Positions 48,201-59,555 of a DNA stretch of 64,000 bases are shown here, piece by piece (position 1 is the first letter of the stretch; each line of letters begins with the position of its first letter). Both the position numbers and the translations under genes were made by a program. The stretch covers positions 56,751,048-56,815,047 of the forward strand of contig CM055311.2 in assembly GCA_029255685.2 (NCBI GenBank), read 5' to 3'. Source of the DNA: Silene conica. Taxonomy: Eukaryota; Streptophyta; Magnoliopsida; Caryophyllales; Caryophyllaceae. The notes under the pieces were generated by a model. The model saw nothing but the letters and a program-made list of their open reading frames with translations. It searched no databases and was not told the DNA's origin.

Positions 48201-51200
48201 TTTTATTTGCGGGAACACAAAAGTATGTGAACACATACCAAGCAGCACCATCTGCCATCCTCAGTTTGACATTTTGAATGGGTTGATAAAACAATGATAT
48301 CTTTACTTTGTTACCCCCAAAAAGAATTGTTCTTTCTGGTAAAGTTACTAGCATAATGCATCATAAAGATTGTATTTTACTAATCATACCACATTTATTT
48401 TCTTCTCAAACTGTTACTTAAGAAGACATTTTGGTCTGAAATGCACCAAGCTGCCAGATCCGGCCATTAAAACTGAATATTTTGGCCACTATTGCCATTT
48501 TCAAGCCGACTTAACTTATTGTTATTTCTTTCCTAATTCTCCATTGGTCCCCTTCCCCTTCCCGCTCCCTCTGCAAAAAAATGCCTCCATTGATACTCTC
48601 TCTCAAGTCTCCATTGATGCAAGGGTTGCTAGCTCGTCGTTCGGAAGTGGCGTGCCACCTCAAAGTATTGGTGTGGTGTCAAATTTGAAATATGTATGGA
48701 TCCTCAGGGAGTGGTCGAAAGCGGGTAAAGAAATTAGGCCACATTTGTAGAAAGGGTAGTAGGTTGTGATTTGGTTGGCCCTTTGACGGGGAAATTAGCG
48801 GAGGTAGAGAAGGAGGATTGATATAATGTGTTTACAAGAGATTAAATGGGTTGGAGAAAAAGCAAGGACAATGGCTCGTTGAGGTTGTAAGCTTTGGTAC
48901 TTGGGTAAGGATAAATATCGTAATAGAATGGGTATTGTCATTGATTAAGAATACATTGATTATGTGGTAGAAGTATCGAGAAAGAGTGATATAATTATGA
49001 GTATTAAGCTAGAAGTAGTGGATGAGGCTCTAGCTATCATAAGTGCATATACACCTCAAGTAGGTTTGGATGCTTCTACTAGACAAGCCTTTTAGGAAGA
49101 TTTGGAAGAGGCTCTCGAATAGGCCCCTATTGGAGAGAGATTAATTCCTGTGGTGACCTCAATGAGCATGTGGGTAATAGACGAAGCTTTGAGAGCATTC
49201 ATAGGGGATTTGGTCTTGGGGAGAGGAATGAGAGAGGAAGTAACACACTAGATTTTGCTTTAGCGTATGATTTGAGTATAATGAGCACTTGGTTTGAGAA
49301 CATGCAGTCTTATTTGGTGACTTATAGGAGTGGAAGTAATGTTAATCAAATTGACTTCTTTTTAATAAGGAATGTTTGGAGGAAAGATTACACGGTGAAC
49401 ATGGTTGAAGTACCGCGACTTAACATACGGTAGTGGTGCTTGTGTTTCGATACTTGAGGAAAAGGGGAACCTAAGATTGCAAGTTGGGATATTGCATGGA
49501 GAGATATAGGTGCGACTTGGGATAAATTGGAGAATGCCATAAAGGAGGTGGATCGAGAAGTGTTCGAGGAATCTAAAGGAAATAGGCCGTCAAGTAAGGA
49601 CACGTCTTGGTGAGATAAGCGATAAAGACAAAATGAGAGTGTTATAAGGTTTTGTGGAAATGCATGAGCAATGAGAACTATGAAAAGTACAAAGAGGCTA
49701 AACGAATGCCTAAAAAGGCAATGTGCGTTGTGAGGGCAAACGTTAATCAAGAAGTGTATGCAAGATACGAGACATGAGATAAAGACAAAATGAGAGTGTA
49801 TGATGTTTCTAATTGATCCGTTTCTATTGCTATAGTTAAGGATTGCTATACAGGATGACATCCCTGCCTGGTGTATGGTGTTTCTAATTGATGAGAAAAA
49901 GGAAGGGGTTTTAAAGAAGTTGAAATTATGGAGGCAATCTTTGAAAACTCGTGTGTTTATGCTAAGTAGGAGTAATACGGAGTATTGAGCTGTACAAGAC
50001 ATGTGGAGAGTAACACTTTGAGGGAAAGGTCGTTCAAGGATAATATTTCTTTAGGTATTTAGGACCTATTATTCATAAAAACGGTGAATTAGATGGAGAG
50101 TGGCTCATATAATTATAGGGGGTGGTTTTTATGTGATAACTATGCCTCATAGACTAAAGGGTAAATTCTATCACACGCGATTGTTTTTGGCCGTGAAACA
50201 TCGTCACGTTCAAAAGATGAAAATGGCGGAGATGCGTATGTTGAGGTGGATGTGCGGCCATACAAGGAAAGATGGACTAGGACATGAGGTGATTAGGGAG
50301 AAGGCAAAAGTGGCCAATAGAGTACAATTTTGTGGAGAATCCGCTAAGATGTTCGGCCATGTAAGATGGAGAAACTTGGATGGAGCAGTTAGGAGGCCCG
50401 GGGATCATAAAATGTTACGAGGGTAGAGGGAGACCAAAAAAACTTGGTTGAAAGTGATCGAACATGATATGAGTTTGAGGGGTGTATGGTAACGGTGAGA
50501 ACACAATGGAGGGAAAGGGTAAATGTAGATTTATTTTTAGTATGTGTTCTTATTTGAACTATTCATTGTTTTTATTCTATTTTAAATTTTTTTGCTTACT
50601 TTAGAGATATATCAAACATTTTATCTTACTTTGTTTACTTTTTAAGATTTTCCAAAACATTAACTTTTTTACTTATATTTTCAAAACTATTGTTATTAGT
50701 TTGTATTTTACATCTAAATCCTAAATTTTGTAATAGAAAATTGAGTTTTTGATTTTCAAACCTATAGGTTTAAGTTGCCTTATGTATTATGTTTACTTCC
50801 CATTTGCTTTTTACTTTTCTCTTTCTGCCTTTTTGCATTTTGAGGGGTTAGACTACCAAGGACGGTTCTAAATTCTAATGATTCATGCCAGCCGACCCTA
50901 AATTATTTTGGGATTAAGTTTCTGATGTTCAATTTTTTGTGGAACTGTCAAAATCCTGATCCAGATCGTAGAATCTGGATGAGTTGAACCACATGTTAAA
51001 AAGAACTTGTTGTAATAGATACCAGGTATGGAGTAGTATTTTCAAATTTTTCGAAATGTTTGAAGGACAATAAAAGTTCTTTAGATGATGATCACAAGAG
51101 TAATACTAAAAGCAGCGGAGAAGTATAATATAATCTTCGTAAAATGGCAGCAATTGTGATTACTTTTGTCGTCATTTTCATAGTTTCATAATAGTGTTGG

Positions 51201-54200
51201 CGCAACACTGATATTGTTATCTTAAATGGATTTCCTTGACATCTTAACTTTGCTGATTGCTGTTGTGCAGGTTATTTTCTTCCTAATAGTTGTTGATCGA
51301 ATAATATACCTATGTTCATTTGCGACTGGGAAGATTCTCTTCTACCTTTTCAACCTTGTACTCTTCACATATGCTGTTACCAAATATGCCTGGAATATGC
51401 AGCCTTCTCAGCAATATACTGGAATTTTAGCACTGCGTGCCATTTTTCTGACGAAGGCAGTGTCCCTAGCACTACAGGCCATACAAATTCGCTATGGGAT
51501 GCCATATAAAAGTGCACTTGATCGCCAGTTTTTGACAAGCAATGTTTCACAGATTAATTTCCTTGGTTACCGACTCTATCGTGCTCTTCCCTTCCTTTAT
51601 GAGTTGCGTTGTGTGCTAGACTGGTCATGCACAACCACGTCGTTGACGATGTATGACTGGCTAAAGGTAAACTTAGCTTTTCCTGGATAAGTTACTGTTG
51701 CAAGTTTGGATTATCCGTGTACTTTTGTTTGTGCATTTGCTATTCTCTGTTTTCTTTTGTGAGTTTTGTCCAAGACTACCTACGGTTTCATGAATTCAGA
51801 AATAGAATATTTCTTGTTTGGCTGTTATGACATCAGAAGAAAAATATTCTGAGCAAGAACCCAAAAAAATATTCTGCTGCATCTGTCTGTATATTCTCTT
51901 AAGAATGCAAGACTTACTCCTTTGTTTGTTTTCTAATATTAGTGTGTGCAGTGACTCTTGTCTAGTTTTGAAGGAGGCTATAAATGTGCTAGTTAAGAAC
52001 TATAGAAAGACAGTTGGGCACGCAGCTATAAGAAAATAAGGAAAGAGATGCATATTTCATTGTGTGCTACTGAGCAAGACAACACTAGTGCCTCATACAT
52101 CTCATTTGCACCTCAACACTCGTAGAGATACCACGTCCATGGTGTTTTTTAAGATTTTGCCGGTTTCTCTCTGGGCTCTTTTTAAAGCTAAGGGGGACAC
52201 ATAGATACTCCCTTTATGTTCCATTATTTAATTTTGGTTTATGTAAAAGCGATGCACAATGGGGAGAAAAGATAACCAGGGAACTTAAAACATTCTAGTG
52301 ATGATATTAAAATAATGCTTGTCCTATTAATTAGAAGGTTATGGGAGATCTACTTATCCACTCAATTCTCTATCATGAAGCATCATATGCATAAGCTAGG
52401 TTTGTGTAGCAAGTAGGTTAATAATTTTTGTGGAGCTGGCCTTTGGAAATTTATTTCCTTTGGTTTGAAATTTATTCAGTTTTTGATGATATTTATGGTG
52501 AAAAAGGGAGTGAAATTGTAATTTGGCAAGTTATTTGGTGCAGAAATATCCTTCAAAAATTGAATTTCACGTGTTTTTAAAATTGCTTTTGAAAAGAAGC
52601 CAACATGGAGGAAGTTTTGTGAGGCGAAAGATGTTACCTTTGGGTTATTTTGTTTGAGGCTTCTTAATGATTTGAAGGAACCCTCTGTGTTGAGGCTTTT
52701 GGGGTTGCTTTCTTTGCTAAAGCTGATCAACCACGACAAGACAAGATCATTTAGGTGAATGTTAAATCAAGATTTTTCTTTTGGTAGCTAGTTGTTTCAT
52801 GTGTGGTGAGAATGAAGAATCAATCCGTTGGCTATTGCTCTCTTGCCTTAGTGGTCTTATCCTTGTAGCACTTATCCTTCTCTCTCTTTGTCATAAGTTT
52901 GTTCATCTTCTCAAGTGTAAAGCGTATTCACAACTTGGACGGGAAGGCCAACAAAATGTTAGGGTTACTGATATTTGCAAGAGGTTTCCTTTGACAATTT
53001 AATGGCGGACATAGATTGAAGGTATCGGCGTCTTCTTTCTATAGATAAGATTGCTCATTTGAGAACATACGCACTGGGTCCTCAATTTTTATATTTCCGT
53101 TGCCTTACGGTGACTTTAGGTACATGTGCATCACTCGTTGCTGTCGTTTTACCAATACTGGGCTATATAAGTAGGTACATTGAAGCATTGATAATTTACA
53201 TTCTGGATATGTTGCTTTATTATATATATTAGGACTTCCGAGGCACCAAATAGAATTAGTCAGCTCTTCATTCTGAAACTGGCTTACAGGGACAGAATGC
53301 TGTGGACGTTTATTTATTTTGATTTTCCGCCAGATATTCAATAATTGTGCTGTTGACTACTTTTCACATCCCTTGTTCCTGTTAAGCATGTTGAATATTT
53401 GATAAGCATGTTGCAGCTTTGATATGCTTGGTTTGCTTCACTTCTCAGATTCCCATATATCTCGCTCTTGTTTGGTATTTTGCATTGTTGCGACACTTTC
53501 TTCTCGTGGAGTATTTTGCACTTTTAGGTTAGATAAAAGGGATGTCATCACTTCAACAAGCACAAAGTTTTGTGGATGGTAAACAAGGATAATTTGTGAG
53601 AAACTACCTTACATTTATGTCCATTTGTGAACAACTACCTTACTTTTTGTTTTTTGTTAAAAACTACCTTTCATTTTAATTTTTTGTTAAAAACTACCTA
53701 AAAAAAGTTTTGAGGCCAATTTCTTTTTATTATTGTTTTCACATGTATGAGTTCTCTAAATTTTCATTCTTATTTTGTCGTTAAACTTGATATCCAAGCT
53801 TATCCTTCTTATCTAAAGTTCTAAACGAAAGGGAATTCTTGCCATTAGCTTCAATTTCTTTCTTTAAGCATGTGAAATAATTGGTCCGGATGATGAAAAT
53901 GGGCTAAATCGTATGAACTCTATGCTATTCGTGAATAAGAATGAAAATTTAGAGAGCTCACACGTGTGAAATCCAACTCATAAATAGAAATTGGCCTCAG
54001 AACTTTTTTTTAGGTAGTTTTTAACAAAACATTAAAATAAAAGGTAGTTTTTAACAAAAGAAAAAAAGTAAGGTAGTTGTTCACAAATGGACATAAATGT
54101 AAGGTAGTTTCTCACAAATTATCCGGTAAACAATGATGAATGTTATAAGAATAAAGCATTTAAAGCAGGAGATTGAGTTGGACCTAGTAACTTCTTTGCC

Positions 54201-57200
54201 ATTATTGCGGTGTTTATCTGCGAGAGTTTATTCGCGTCCTGTGCCTTGCTTTTATACTCTTTTGCTTTTATTTTGAATTTCTGGAACCCAGGCGGCCTTC
54301 TTTTCTTATTGCTGAGTTGTTAGTACCTTTATAATTTTGACATCCATTAGGACAGCAAGTGAGAAAACTCAAATTTTCCGGGGTCCATTACATTTACCAG
54401 TCATTGGCCAACACCAAAAAACCAAGCCTCCAGGTGCAGTAAAGTCCTAGGGACCATAAAGTAGTGTTTAGAATGTTCTGTTATAGGAAGTTGTACATCT
54501 TATAATCCAGGCACCGAAGTTTTCGAGATTGGGATATCATGTTTGTTTTATCATTTCTTTATTGGTGAATTTATTATTGAAAAAGACGCTCAATCTTTGA
54601 TCATGTTTAGCATCTTACAAGCTATAACTACGTTGTGTTATCGTGCAGCTGGAGGACATTAATGCAAGCTTATATCTCGTGAAATGTGACACCATTTTAA
54701 ATAGATCAAGTCACAAATCGGGAGAGAAGCAAACAAAAATGACCAAGTTATGCAATGGAGTCTGTCTCTTCTTCATTTTAATATGCGTTATCTGGGCTCC
54801 AATGCTGGTAAGCAGTTGTCATTGCATTGTTTGCATATTTGATAATTTTGTTGTAAAAAAGCCAAAAGAAATGGTCATTTCACTTGGAAGTCATTACCCT
54901 TTATACAACTATTGATCTCTTGCATAGCTTTGCACATAAATCATTGCTATTAACTGTATTAAGTGAACAAAAACTTTTGTACATAAATAATGGCATAATG
55001 CTTTGCTACTCAGGCTAGATTGCAAGTGATGCAGAATTTACCAATATGGTTAATTAGACTGGTTGCCTCCTTTTTGTTGTGAATTACTTGTCAAGATTGT
55101 CTAGTGGTTAAGTATTCCTTCAAGTCCATATGGCCTGTAAAGTCAAAATCTCTTGCAAAAAAGGTGAGCTCAGGTAATTTGGGTTTCAACGGAAGAAGTA
55201 CTATTCCCTTGACTTTGGAATTGTATTGCTATTTATCACATGCTGCGTGTAAGTAAATGTTGAAGACCACATCTTCGTATGCAGATGTATAGCAGTGGCA
55301 ATCCGACAAACATTGCAAATCCTATAAAAGATGCCAGTGTCCAGGTTGATATTAAGTCAAAAGGTGGTAGGTTGACCTTGTTCCAAACAAGTCTTTGTGA
55401 TAAGCTAAAGTGGGGTGACGTGAAGGAGAATGCTCACCTTGATCCCCAAGGGTTCTTGACAACTTATAATAAGAATGACATCCAGTTAATTTGTTGCCAA
55501 GCTGATGCTAGTACCCTTTGGCTTGTCCCAGAAGTTGTTCAAAAGAACTTTGCCAAGTCACTTGATATAGAAATGGACATAATTTTTTCATGGGTATTCA
55601 CTAGGGACAGGCCTAAAGGCAAAGAAGTTGTAAAGTATGAAAGAATAATTGATGTGGAGTCTGACCTTCCTAGCACATCCGAGGTTCAGGCTGTTTTCAA
55701 TGGCTCTATTAAGAGTTTTCGAGTTCATAACATTTATCCGAGATACTTTCGAGTTACAGGTTCTGGGGATGTAAGACCGTTTGAATCAGAGGTACATATA
55801 TTTACTTTAACTACTGTTTCAAGTTTCAGGTTTATAGCACTCCTTGATGAGAAGTCAATTGAAACACTAATTGTATGTGGTAGGAGTCGCCTACTTCTTG
55901 AGCAGAGAGTAAAACCGCTTCTTGTTTTCGATCCATGGATTTTTCATTGCTGCAACGTAGTTGATAGAGACAGAGTACATCTCAGTAATGTAATTTTGTG
56001 ATGATTTATCATGTTGTTTGTGTTTTCAGTGTTTTAATTCCTGCACATCAATGTTCTGTTAGTAGTTTGGGAGTTTACAGAAGTAATGATTTGCATATAT
56101 GGTGTTGGAAACTATGGTTTAAGGTTCCCCCTCCCCTTCTCTTCAATATTGCATCCAATAAGATTCATACGTTCGGTTCTCAGGATGTGTGACGTTTGCG
56201 AAGCATATACCTCAAAACATTTGTTTCCTCTGTCTTCTCTTTCCAAAAAAGATCGATTAAGGAATGAGGTGATTAGGGAAAAGGCGAAAGTGGCGCCAAT
56301 AGAGGACAAAGATGATGGAAAATCGACTACGATGGTTTGGCCATGTGAGAAGGATGGTGATGGAGAGGGCACAATAGAGAGGGAAATGATACATGTGGAT
56401 TCTTAGTATTCGATGTTATTTGAAATATATAGTATTTTTGTCAACATTTTCAAAAATTTATTTGTTCTCTTAAGATTTAATACATGTTTTTACCAACAAC
56501 ATTCTTATATTTTAATACTTGGTTCACTTTTAAGGTATTCCGGATCCTTAAGTTTTACTTCGGTTTTTCAAAATCGTTTTAATCTTTATTCTCGTTTTAA
56601 CTTCTAAGTTTTGATAAAAGATCCTGACTTCCATTTTAAAACCAATAAGGTTACCTTTATTTTCTTGTGTTTTTCACTTTTCCTTTTTTATATTTTCGCA
56701 TTTTGAGGTTTGTGATGACCCACGGACGGTTCTAAAGGATATTCATGTCAATCGACCCCAAATCATTTTGGGATTAAGGCTCTGATGTTGTTCTTGTTCT
56801 CAGTTTGGCTTAGGTCATATATCATAGATTAGCTCATATATCATAGAACCTCTTGGTTCCCCATAAAATATGCCTGTATGATGAAAACTTGCTTAATTTG
56901 ATGAGCATATGTCTATGTTACTTGGTTCTAAGTATTTGGCATGGGACTTGTCCAAGTGTCACACTATTATTTTGTGAAATTTCTTCTGTCATTAGTTTAA
57001 AATGACTGTTGAAGTGTCATACGATTACCAAAGTCTTGGATGTCAGACATGGGTAAAGGAAGTAATTTGAGGAGTTGAGTAGCGTAGGCATATGGCCATA
57101 ATGGCAAGATAACGAATTTCATGTTATATTGTTTCTTGAGTTTCAGGTGATTGCAGTGAATGCAGATCTATCTATTAACCGTCAGAACCCAGAGTGGTGG

Positions 57201-58507
57201 TCATTCTATGATGTCAATCCACTTAATTTCACGGGGTGTAACGAACTTGTTGGGCCTATGGCGATTATAGTATCTGAAGAAACACCACGTGAGTATAAAT
57301 GATTAAATGGGAAAACACACCCTCTATAGTTGTTGAAATATAATTTAGTCTCTTATTCTGATTCTTCTTTTTGACAATATGATAGAGGGCATCTTGGGAG
57401 ATACTCTAAGCAAGTTCAGCATCTGGGGGCTCTACATCACATTTGTGCTTGCAGTTGGTCGTTTTATCAGACTGCAGTGCTCTGATTTGCGGTTGAGAAT
57501 TCCATACGAGAACCTTCCTTCTTGTGACAGGTAACGTCACTTTCTCTTTTCCATCATCCTACTGTAGCTAGAGTAGTCACAGAGTTTACTTTCTCCATCC
57601 ATGAATACATTTCTTGGATTGCTGTCAAGGAACATGATAAGATGTGGATAATGCAAGTCATGGGGTCATAACCAAAGTGATGACAAATAACTTAAAAAAG
57701 TAAAAGAATGCAAGTCATGGGGTCATAACCAAAGTGATGACAAATAACTTAAAAAAGTAAAAGAATCCAAGCGGAAGTTTATTCGGGGAAACCTTAAGAT
57801 TCCCACTCTTTTAGGATACTAGGAAATACAAATTTCATGAAATATAGACGAGAGTCAATTCTGAAAGTCAAGTTTTTAAATTTGTAAGCAATCAGATTTA
57901 GATAGCAATAAACTTGCACCAACTGGTATGCTGTGATATGGACATCAGTGCAATGTGATGAGAAATGTAAAGCTAAATTTCTATAGATTGCCAGATATTA
58001 CATGTTGACAAACAACAAAATTACCACAATATAAGTCATTAATTCACCGTAAAAAGAACTGGAACCAGTTCATTTAGCCATTGAGCTTTATTCCATTATC
58101 ACTCAGAATCAAAGAATAGTAAGTCTTCAGCTCCACTGTATGTATCCATCTGTCAAAAAGAAAAAAAAGATATATACTAATTTGGAAAGTGGGATTCAAT
58201 TACAATGGTTTTGCAATGGTCTATTATCCGTACCAAACCTTTCTCTTGGTAGTGCCGTGGTGGTCTGTTTACTGGATGATAAAAGGTGTAGAACAGAATA
58301 CATTTTTGAAATAGATTTTTTATGAAGGTTTTGTACCAAGATAGTTAAAATGAAATATGATGGCTTTGTAGGTTGATAGCCATCTGTGAGGATATCTATG
58401 CTGCGAGAGCAGAAGGTGAACTTGGAGTGGAAGAAGTCCTTTACTGGACTTTGGTAAAAATCTACAGATCACCACACATGCTACTTGAGTATACGAAGTT
58501 TGAATAG
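33362..58507 (+). CDS. PIEZO1 (PZO1): PIEZO mechanosensitive cation channel, 21 exons, 2471 aa
   Basis: PIEZO proteins are trimeric, very large mechanically gated cation channels; Arabidopsis has a single gene of similar length and exon order. I traced exons 33362-33410, 34472-34552, 34704-34863, 34966-35123, 35790-35946, 36058-36244, 37039-37154, 38276-38360, 38776-38991, 39100-39277, 41961-42089, 42268-42441, 42578-42808, 43294-44748, 45329-47883, 51271-51666, 54649-54807, 55285-55791, 57147-57288, 57386-57530 and 58372-58507. All junctions are GT-AG and phases match throughout, giving 7416 bases with stop. The start is the first in-frame ATG and aligns with the short hydrophobic N-terminus of plant PIEZO. 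Transposon pieces lie only in introns. I saw no frameshift or stop, so the gene is probably functional. Exact exon edges are inferred from homology and splice consensus. Confidence 0.96.
34964..34967 (+). other. Exon 3-4 junction decides codon
   Basis: Exon 3 ends ATGGG before GTAGGA, and exon 4 starts ATTTCAG after AGCAG, making a GGA codon across the junction. Reading straight through exon 3 would hit TAG two bases later, so this splice is needed. Confidence 0.8.
36551..36564 (+). repeat. Poly-C tract in PIEZO intron 6
   Basis: An uninterrupted run of C residues followed by AAAAGAGAG; length is likely to vary. Confidence 0.9.
37439..37475 (+). repeat. G-rich tract with quadruplex potential in PIEZO intron 7
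   Basis: Four or more runs of four to six G residues are separated by single A or short AAGG-type spacers, on the coding strand. This fits the G-quadruplex pattern in DNA and pre-mRNA. Confidence 0.8.
39278..41960. other. PIEZO intron 10 (2.7 kb), mostly unassigned
   Basis: Contains a SINE tail at 40434-40490 and A/T-rich unique sequence. Parts at 41400-41530 share words (GTGAAAGAGTAAAATG) with intron 7 near 37755-37780, suggesting a common decayed repeat. No gene. Confidence 0.5.
40434..40490 (+). mobile_element. 3' fragment of an Au-type SINE
   Basis: The stretch CGGACCCTCGCCTAGCGGGG followed by CATCGTGCATCGGGCTGCCC and a T-run resembles the 3' tail of the plant Au SINE family as I remember it. 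The tRNA-like 5' part is missing. Confidence 0.55.
41961..42808 (+). CDS. PIEZO1 (PZO1): PIEZO exons 11-13
   Basis: These encode residues about 463-640. They include the TIAWGLRKCSRAI stretch, a membrane segment ending in MKPGFVHAVY, and the conserved SWDFMEMALLACFCAVQNHG block with GFSVLKAGLNKSVLLSVYSS. Junction phases are 1, 2 or 0 as required. Confidence 0.93.
43294..44748 (+). CDS. PIEZO1 (PZO1): PIEZO exon 14 (1455 bp)
   Basis: One of the two giant exons. It encodes about residues 641-1125: several blade four-helix units, a hydrophilic serine-rich loop (around 44200-44340), and a cysteine cluster CHDCW and CERCW at the end. That cluster is also present in the Arabidopsis protein. Confidence 0.95.
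45329..47883 (+). CDS. PIEZO1 (PZO1): PIEZO exon 15 (2555 bp)
   Basis: Encodes about residues 1126-1977. After transmembrane segments (SYFIVFIVAGFKLRAD and following), a charged coiled coil rich in E, K, Q and R starts near residue 1336 (about 45960-46130). A long acidic, serine-rich cytoplasmic linker follows, including the LIGDGVSQV and NQAVNNLANLLN motifs kept in plant PIEZOs. The last blade unit and the ESPPYFVQLSMDV region then lead to the beam. This matches Arabidopsis in order. Confidence 0.96.
48005..48200. repeat. Degenerate tandem duplication in PIEZO intron 15
   Basis: TATAAGTTATGGG(G)CCCCCAAG followed by (G/T)AGCTGCTTTGTATGTG occurs at about 48038-48075 and 48153-48192, roughly 115 bp apart. 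A related GGGCCCCCAAG word lies at 47921. Confidence 0.75.
48560..50945 (+). pseudogene. RTE-type LINE remnant (endonuclease plus RT C-terminus)
   Basis: Plus-strand pieces match the apurinic-type endonuclease of RTE LINEs: the QEIKWVGEKAR region near 48845, AIISAYTPQVGLD near 49037, and GFGLGERNERGSNTLDFALA near 49205-49265. Further on, YEKYKEAKR and the C-terminal MAEMRMLRWMCGHTRKD (about 50220-50275) appear. The reverse-transcriptase core between is missing, and many stops are present. The 3' tail CCGACCCTAAATTATTTTGG at about 50892 resembles other RTE ends. Same direction as PIEZO. Dead. Confidence 0.8.
51271..54807 (+). CDS. PIEZO1 (PZO1): PIEZO exons 16-17: beam, anchor and outer pore helix
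   Basis: Exon 16 (51271-51666, residues about 1978-2109) has the highly conserved IVVDRIIYLCSFATGK helix, ALQAIQIRYGMPYKS, and GYRLYRALPFLYELRCVLDW, ending in the anchor TMYDWLK. Exon 17 (54649-54807) continues LEDINASLYLVKCD and contains the outer pore helix around GVCLFFILICVIWAPML. In PIEZO structures these parts form the anchor and outer helix. Confidence 0.95.
52780..53000 (+). pseudogene. Remnant of L1-type LINE zinc-binding region
   Basis: The frame contains SCFMCGENEESIRWLLLSCL, which resembles the zinc-binding region after reverse transcriptase in plant L1-type LINEs (C-2-C then HLLxxC; here H is replaced). Short and decayed; the preceding 300 bp may belong to it. Confidence 0.45.
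53578..54133. mobile_element. MULE-type foldback MITE in PIEZO intron 16
   Basis: Element 53587-54124 (538 bp) has inverted arms of about 160 bp that start GGATAATTTGTGAG. GGTAAACAA (9 bp) is duplicated at 53578-53586 and 54125-54133, as expected for Mutator-like insertion. Within each arm the word GTTAAAAACTACCT occurs twice. No transposase. Confidence 0.88.
55285..57288 (+). CDS. PIEZO1 (PZO1): PIEZO exons 18-19: extracellular cap
   Basis: Exon 18 (55285-55791) starts MYSSGNPTNIANPIKDASVQ and includes NKNDIQLICCQADAS and RVTGSGDVRPFE, the core of the plant PIEZO cap. Exon 19 (57147-57288) ends with CNELVGPMAIIVSEETP. The cap sits above the pore between outer and inner helices. Confidence 0.95.
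55792..57146. other. PIEZO intron 18
   Basis: The first 200 bp are unique; a decayed RTE LINE 3' end fills about 56240-56800. Confidence 0.6.
56240..56800 (+). pseudogene. Second RTE-type LINE 3' fragment
   Basis: It keeps RLRNEVIREKAKVA and the downstream WPCEKDGDG part of the RTE C-terminus. A 3' tail CCCAAATCATTTTGGGATTA at about 56756 ends in GATGTTGTTCTTGTT. Same family as 48560-50945. Confidence 0.75.
57386..58507 (+). CDS. PIEZO1 (PZO1): PIEZO exons 20-21: inner pore helix and C-terminal domain
   Basis: Exon 20 (57386-57530) has the inner helix SIWGLYITFVLAVGRFIRLQ and the RIPYENLPSCD start of the cytosolic C-terminal domain. Exon 21 (58372-58507) ends EYTKFE and TAG at 58505-58507, close to the Arabidopsis end. 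Confidence 0.95.
57650..57765. repeat. 57-bp perfect tandem duplication in PIEZO intron 20
   Basis: A 57-bp unit starting AATGCAAGTCATGGGGTCAT at 57650 is repeated at 57707 with no difference seen. Confidence 0.9.
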
Positions 58508-58960
58508 ATGCCAAGGAGAATATATAGAAAGTCGGCGGCAGTGCTTTGCTGTGGGAGCAAGGGAGGGGTTGATATGCCGAACTTAGACTTCAAACAGCTC
58601 TGAGGATTCCGATCATTCATATGAATCTGTCTCATTCGAACAAAGGAGTCTGAGATCCCGAACATACTTTAGGTTGTGAAGAGTTATACTTGGATACGAT
58701 TGTTGCTGCTTTTATCCTGTGTAGAGTTTTGTCGGATAGTTCAGGGCTTCAGGCATATTTGTATATATGAGTTGGAATCATGTATTTTGTGAAAAGATTC
58801 TGCTTTTCGGTGTATGGTAACTCTTCTGATATGGTGATATGTAAATAGTAAGTGATTTGAGCTTCTGCAAAACCTCACTAGAACCGGAATAACCTTTCGT
58901 TGTTTGTCAGTAACAATTGTAAGAATTTAGGTGGAGGTTACCATCTATTGTATATTATAT
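58508..58960 (+). other. PIEZO 3' untranslated region and downstream
   Basis: No further frame. I cannot fix the polyadenylation site; T/A-rich stretches at 58690-58860 are suitable. Confidence 0.4.
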
Positions 58961-59555
58961 CATTTCACTCTTGGTTCTGGCTATCTATGGCTTACATTAC
59001 TTAAGTGGACGTTCCTTTGTTTTTCACTCTTGGTTCTGAGCCTTCTGGGCTTCTTTCTGGCCATCTATGGTAGTTAACCAAACAAGTAAAGGAATGTGTT
59101 TTTACGCTCTTTTCAAATCAACGAAGTTGTTTTATGGCGTAAAAGGTATGTGTTTTTACGCTCTTTTCAAAATCGTATTGTATTGGATCTATCGTTTTCG
59201 AATCACAAATTTGCCGATATAGACTCAATATGGTTAAGCGGTAGGCATGGTTATCATATTGCCCCATTTTTCTTATACTTGGATCAATTAGTCTTTCTTG
59301 TGATATGCAATATCGCTAAAAGAAAGAGACGGTTTATTTCATACCATTTTGTGTTAATATGGGTAAAGTTAACCAAACAAGTAAAGGAATAATAGTAACA
59401 CATTTACTTCTTACAAAAGTTTTACACCAAACAAATTACTAATTCAGATTCAAGATACAACTACAAAGCACTGCCTTTGCTCAACTCTACTCTACCACTT
59501 CACCTTTTTTACGTTTGCCCACGCGCTATATGTTGTAAACTTTCTATTTGCAAAA
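58961..59555. repeat. Intergenic with two short duplications
   Basis: ATGTGTTTTTACGCTCTTTT occurs at 59095 and 59149. GTTAACCAAACAAGTAAAGG occurs at about 59074 and 59369, about 295 bp apart. The second pair could flank a small insertion. No gene. Confidence 0.55.

Larger units (their letters stand above)
47884..51270. other. PIEZO intron 15 (3.4 kb)
   Basis: Holds a degenerate tandem duplication at 47990-48200 and the RTE-type LINE at about 48560-50945. The rest is unique A/T-rich sequence. Confidence 0.7.
51667..54648. other. PIEZO intron 16 (3.0 kb)
   Basis: Contains an L1-type remnant (about 52480-53000) and the MULE-type MITE at 53587-54124. The remainder shows no feature. Confidence 0.7.

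Noticed and set aside
49388..50002. 204-codon minus-strand ORF inside PIEZO intron 15
   Set aside because: It is antisense to the RTE LINE remnant and is a shadow frame.
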